The notes under the pieces are model-generated. The model made no database searches. It worked only from the letters and a program-made list of their open reading frames with translations, and had not been told where the DNA came from. DNA of 16,224 nt. Origin: JBBTIS01 sp038059855. GTDB taxonomy: Bacteria > Elusimicrobiota > Elusimicrobia > JACQPE01. Shown here one piece after another: positions 14,431 through 16,224 of this stretch (its first letter is position 1; each line of letters starts with the position of its first letter). The stretch covers positions 1-16,224 of the forward strand of contig CAYHKQ010000056.1 in assembly GCA_964357255.1 (NCBI GenBank), read 5' to 3'. The position numbers were made by a program, and so were the translations under genes.

Positions 14431-15789
14431 ATGAGAAAAAGGGCTTGGGGAGCTTTATCGCGTTTTGTAGACAACTTCCGCCTGGGCCAGTATGGGCCGG
14501 AGGTCAAAATACTTTTTCTCAGCCGCCTGCTTCTGTCGGCTTCTTTCAGCCTTTCCTTTGTTTTCCTGCCGGTTTATTTTGAGCGGCTCGGCATCAGCCT
14601 GGGGATCATTGGGATTTTAATGGCCGGAAATATTTTAATCAGCGCCCTGGGCAATCTCCTGGGCGGGCCATTGAGCGACGGGTTCGGCGCGCGAAAGACC
14701 ATGGCGCTCTCCGTTAAACTGCGCGCCGTCACATCGTCGCTGGTGGCCCTGGTTGTGCATCTGCGCCTCTCGCCGATTCTTCTCGTCGTCCTATTTTACG
14801 CCAACACCTTTCTGGGCTTTCTGCTCCATCCGGCCGCGGATTCTTTTGTGTCCAAACGCGTGGGACATAAAAACCGCCAGGACGCCTTCTCCTTTATGAG
14901 GGTCGGCATCAACGCCGGCGGCGCCCTGGGGCTGGCCCTGGGCGGCCTCTTGGCCGCGCGAATCGGCTACGCGGCCTTGTTCGGCTTGACGGCCTTAGGA
15001 ACCCTGGTCAACGCTTTTCTCCTGGAAAAAGGTTTGTTGCGCCGCCAAAGCCAATACGGCGAAATACCCCTTAAAGGGGAAACGTCGGACCAGACGCGGG
15101 AATCCACGATCATTAAAAAGCAGATTATCATTCTGCCCGTGGACATTTGGTCCAAGGCCGCCCGACAAAAAGTATGGTTCGCATTTTGCTGTTGGGGTTT
15201 CGTCGCCTCGATCGCGGTATCGCAATTATTCAGCATGCTGACCCTCTACCTGACTCACTACCGCGGCCAAAACGAATCCTCTATCGGATTTCTCTACACC
15301 GTCAATTGCTCGCTTGTGGTCATCCTGCAGGCGGCCGTCACCCGGCTTTTAGTTTCCTACAGTCTGGCCAACTCCATGGCCCTGGGCATGGCTTTCTATG
15401 GAGCCGGGTATCTCCTGGTGGGCTTTGCCACGAGCGTTCCGGCGCTGATAGTCTCCATTGTTATTATTACCTTAGGAGAGGTGATATTTCTGCCGGGATA
15501 TCTGACGATGGCCGCAAACCTGGCCCTGCGCTTAGCTCCCACGCGCTTTCAGGGAACCTACATCGGCATGGCTCAGTTCGTTTCCGTCTTGGGGGGCTTA
15601 GCGGCGAGCGCCATCGGAGGCGTGTCGCTTCAACATGTCGGCCGAATCGCTCCCTGGCTACCCTGGACCATCAATGCCGCTATCGCCGTTGTCAGTTGCG
15701 CCGGATTTTTGAGCCTACATCGCGCCGTGACTCCGACCGAAACAGTCCTTGTCCCACAAGAAACCCAAACCCCGCCGATTAAACAGTAG
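14431..15789 (+). CDS. Major facilitator superfamily (MFS) transporter
   Basis: The 452-residue protein is an integral inner-membrane carrier with about 12 hydrophobic segments in two halves. The MFS motif A between segments 2 and 3 is seen as GGPLSDGFGARKT (78-90). A later Gly-rich helix, GINAGGALGLALGGLLAARIG, resembles motif C. A long charged cytoplasmic loop (about residues 195-245, ending before VWFAFCCWGF) separates the halves, and the C-terminal tail is hydrophilic and Pro/Thr-rich. The family suggests solute or drug export driven by the proton gradient; the substrate cannot be read. It is divergent from the acyltransferase gene, with metH 52 bp downstream on the same strand. The only reasonable start is the ATG at 14431. 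Confidence 0.9.
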   Translation: MRKRAWGALSRFVDNFRLGQYGPEVKILFLSRLLLSASFSLSFVFLPVYFERLGISLGIIGILMAGNILISALGNLLGGPLSDGFGARKTMALSVKLRAVTSSLVALVVHLRLSPILLVVLFYANTFLGFLLHPAADSFVSKRVGHKNRQDAFSFMRVGINAGGALGLALGGLLAARIGYAALFGLTALGTLVNAFLLEKGLLRRQSQYGEIPLKGETSDQTRESTIIKKQIIILPVDIWSKAARQKVWFAFCCWGFVASIAVSQLFSMLTLYLTHYRGQNESSIGFLYTVNCSLVVILQAAVTRLLVSYSLANSMALGMAFYGAGYLLVGFATSVPALIVSIVIITLGEVIFLPGYLTMAANLALRLAPTRFQGTYIGMAQFVSVLGGLAASAIGGVSLQHVGRIAPWLPWTINAAIAVVSCAGFLSLHRAVTPTETVLVPQETQTPPIKQ

Positions 15790-15841
15790 ATACGGCGGTC
15801 TTTTTAGCATTCGTAGCGAGTAAGAGGTAAAATTTTTCGTT

Positions 15842-16224
15842 ATGTCGGCGATCATGAAACCTGCTTTAACCTCATCAACCGCTGAAATCCTGGGGAAACT
15901 TCTTAAGGAAAAAATACTCGTCGTGGACGGGGCCATGGGATCCATGCTCCTGGCGAAAAATCTCACGGCAAAAGATTTTGGCGGACCCCAATACGAAGGA
16001 TGCAACGAGCACTTAAATCTCACGGCCCCGAGCGTCATTAGCGATATCCACGAAAGCTATCTCGAAGCCGGGGCGGATATTATTGAAACCAACACCTTCG
16101 GCGCCACGCGCATCGTCTTGGCGGAATACGGCTTGCAGGACAAGGCCCTCGATATAAACCGGTCCGCGGCACGACTCGCCCGGCAGGCCGCCGATAAATT
16201 TTCCAAAACCCCCTCGCCCCGTCC
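15842..16224 (+). CDS. metH: Methionine synthase, cobalamin-dependent (5' end only)
   Basis: The first 127 residues match the N-terminal homocysteine-binding domain of MetH, which transfers a methyl group from methyltetrahydrofolate through cobalamin to homocysteine. Diagnostic motifs are LVVDGAMGSML (26-36), YEGCNEHLNLTAP (51-63) and ESYLEAGADIIETNTFGA (71-88). The zinc-binding cysteines, folate, cobalamin and activation domains lie beyond the window, so a shorter homocysteine methyltransferase of the same fold cannot be excluded. The start is ATG 15842 or ATG 15854; the nearest purine-rich stretch (AGAGG, 15823-15827) is rather distant from both. A weak -10-like TAAAAT lies at 15828-15833. 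The 52 bp upstream are too short for a cobalamin or SAM riboswitch. Confidence 0.88.
   Translation, partial: MSAIMKPALTSSTAEILGKLLKEKILVVDGAMGSMLLAKNLTAKDFGGPQYEGCNEHLNLTAPSVISDIHESYLEAGADIIETNTFGATRIVLAEYGLQDKALDINRSAARLARQAADKFSKTPSPR

Noticed and set aside
15790..15841. Riboswitch controlling metH
   Set aside because: Only 52 bp separate it from the transporter gene, too short for cobalamin or SAM riboswitches, and no such core motif is seen.

Overview
The window looks like part of a chromosome of a strictly anaerobic, probably fermentative, Gram-negative bacterium. The evidence is oxygen-sensitive 2-oxoacid:ferredoxin chemistry, flavin/iron-sulfur electron-transfer modules, an outer-surface-type lipoprotein and a DUF374 acyltransferase. 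The style fits uncultured phyla such as Elusimicrobiota or Omnitrophota, but nothing here fixes the phylum. Two runs of N (10032-10131 and 12127-12136) show that it is a draft scaffold.

Region 1 (84-9787, minus strand) is one tightly packed operon of seven genes: NfnB-like flavoprotein, NuoE-like, NuoF/HydB-like, NuoG-like, NfnA-like, a fused gamma+delta subunit of 2-oxoacid:ferredoxin oxidoreductase (POR) and a fused alpha+beta POR subunit. Every junction overlaps or is 2 nt apart, so the genes are probably translationally coupled. Together they encode three NAD(P)/flavin sites (NuoF FMN/NADH, NfnA FAD, NfnB FAD/NADPH), one TPP site that oxidises an oxoacid (probably pyruvate) and a long relay of iron-sulfur clusters. 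I infer a pyruvate-oxidising, electron-bifurcating or confurcating assembly joining ferredoxin, NAD(H) and NADP(H). This is the best candidate for an undescribed system.

Region 2 (9788-10524) holds a tRNA-Phe(GAA) gene on the minus strand with a TATAAT box. Directly after its 3' end lies a GC-rich tandem array with a 141-bp period, each unit ending in a copy of the last 16 bp of the tRNA body. The array is broken by a 100-N gap. The layout resembles the tRNA-end-containing tandem repeats downstream of E. coli tyrT. Between the tRNA and the next gene there is a REP-like hairpin followed by a T-run, which is a plausible terminator for the lipoprotein gene.

Region 3 (10525-14388, minus strand) holds three genes in the same direction: a DUF374 lysophospholipid acyltransferase, a small secreted protein of unknown function, and a large lipoprotein with eight divergent InlB-B-like repeats carrying paired cysteines. 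These suggest an envelope role.

Region 4 (14431-16224, plus strand) holds a major facilitator superfamily transporter, divergent from the acyltransferase across 42 bp, and the 5' end of metH (cobalamin-dependent methionine synthase), which runs off the window. A short open frame at the left edge (2-115, plus) may be the tail of a gene convergent with the operon.
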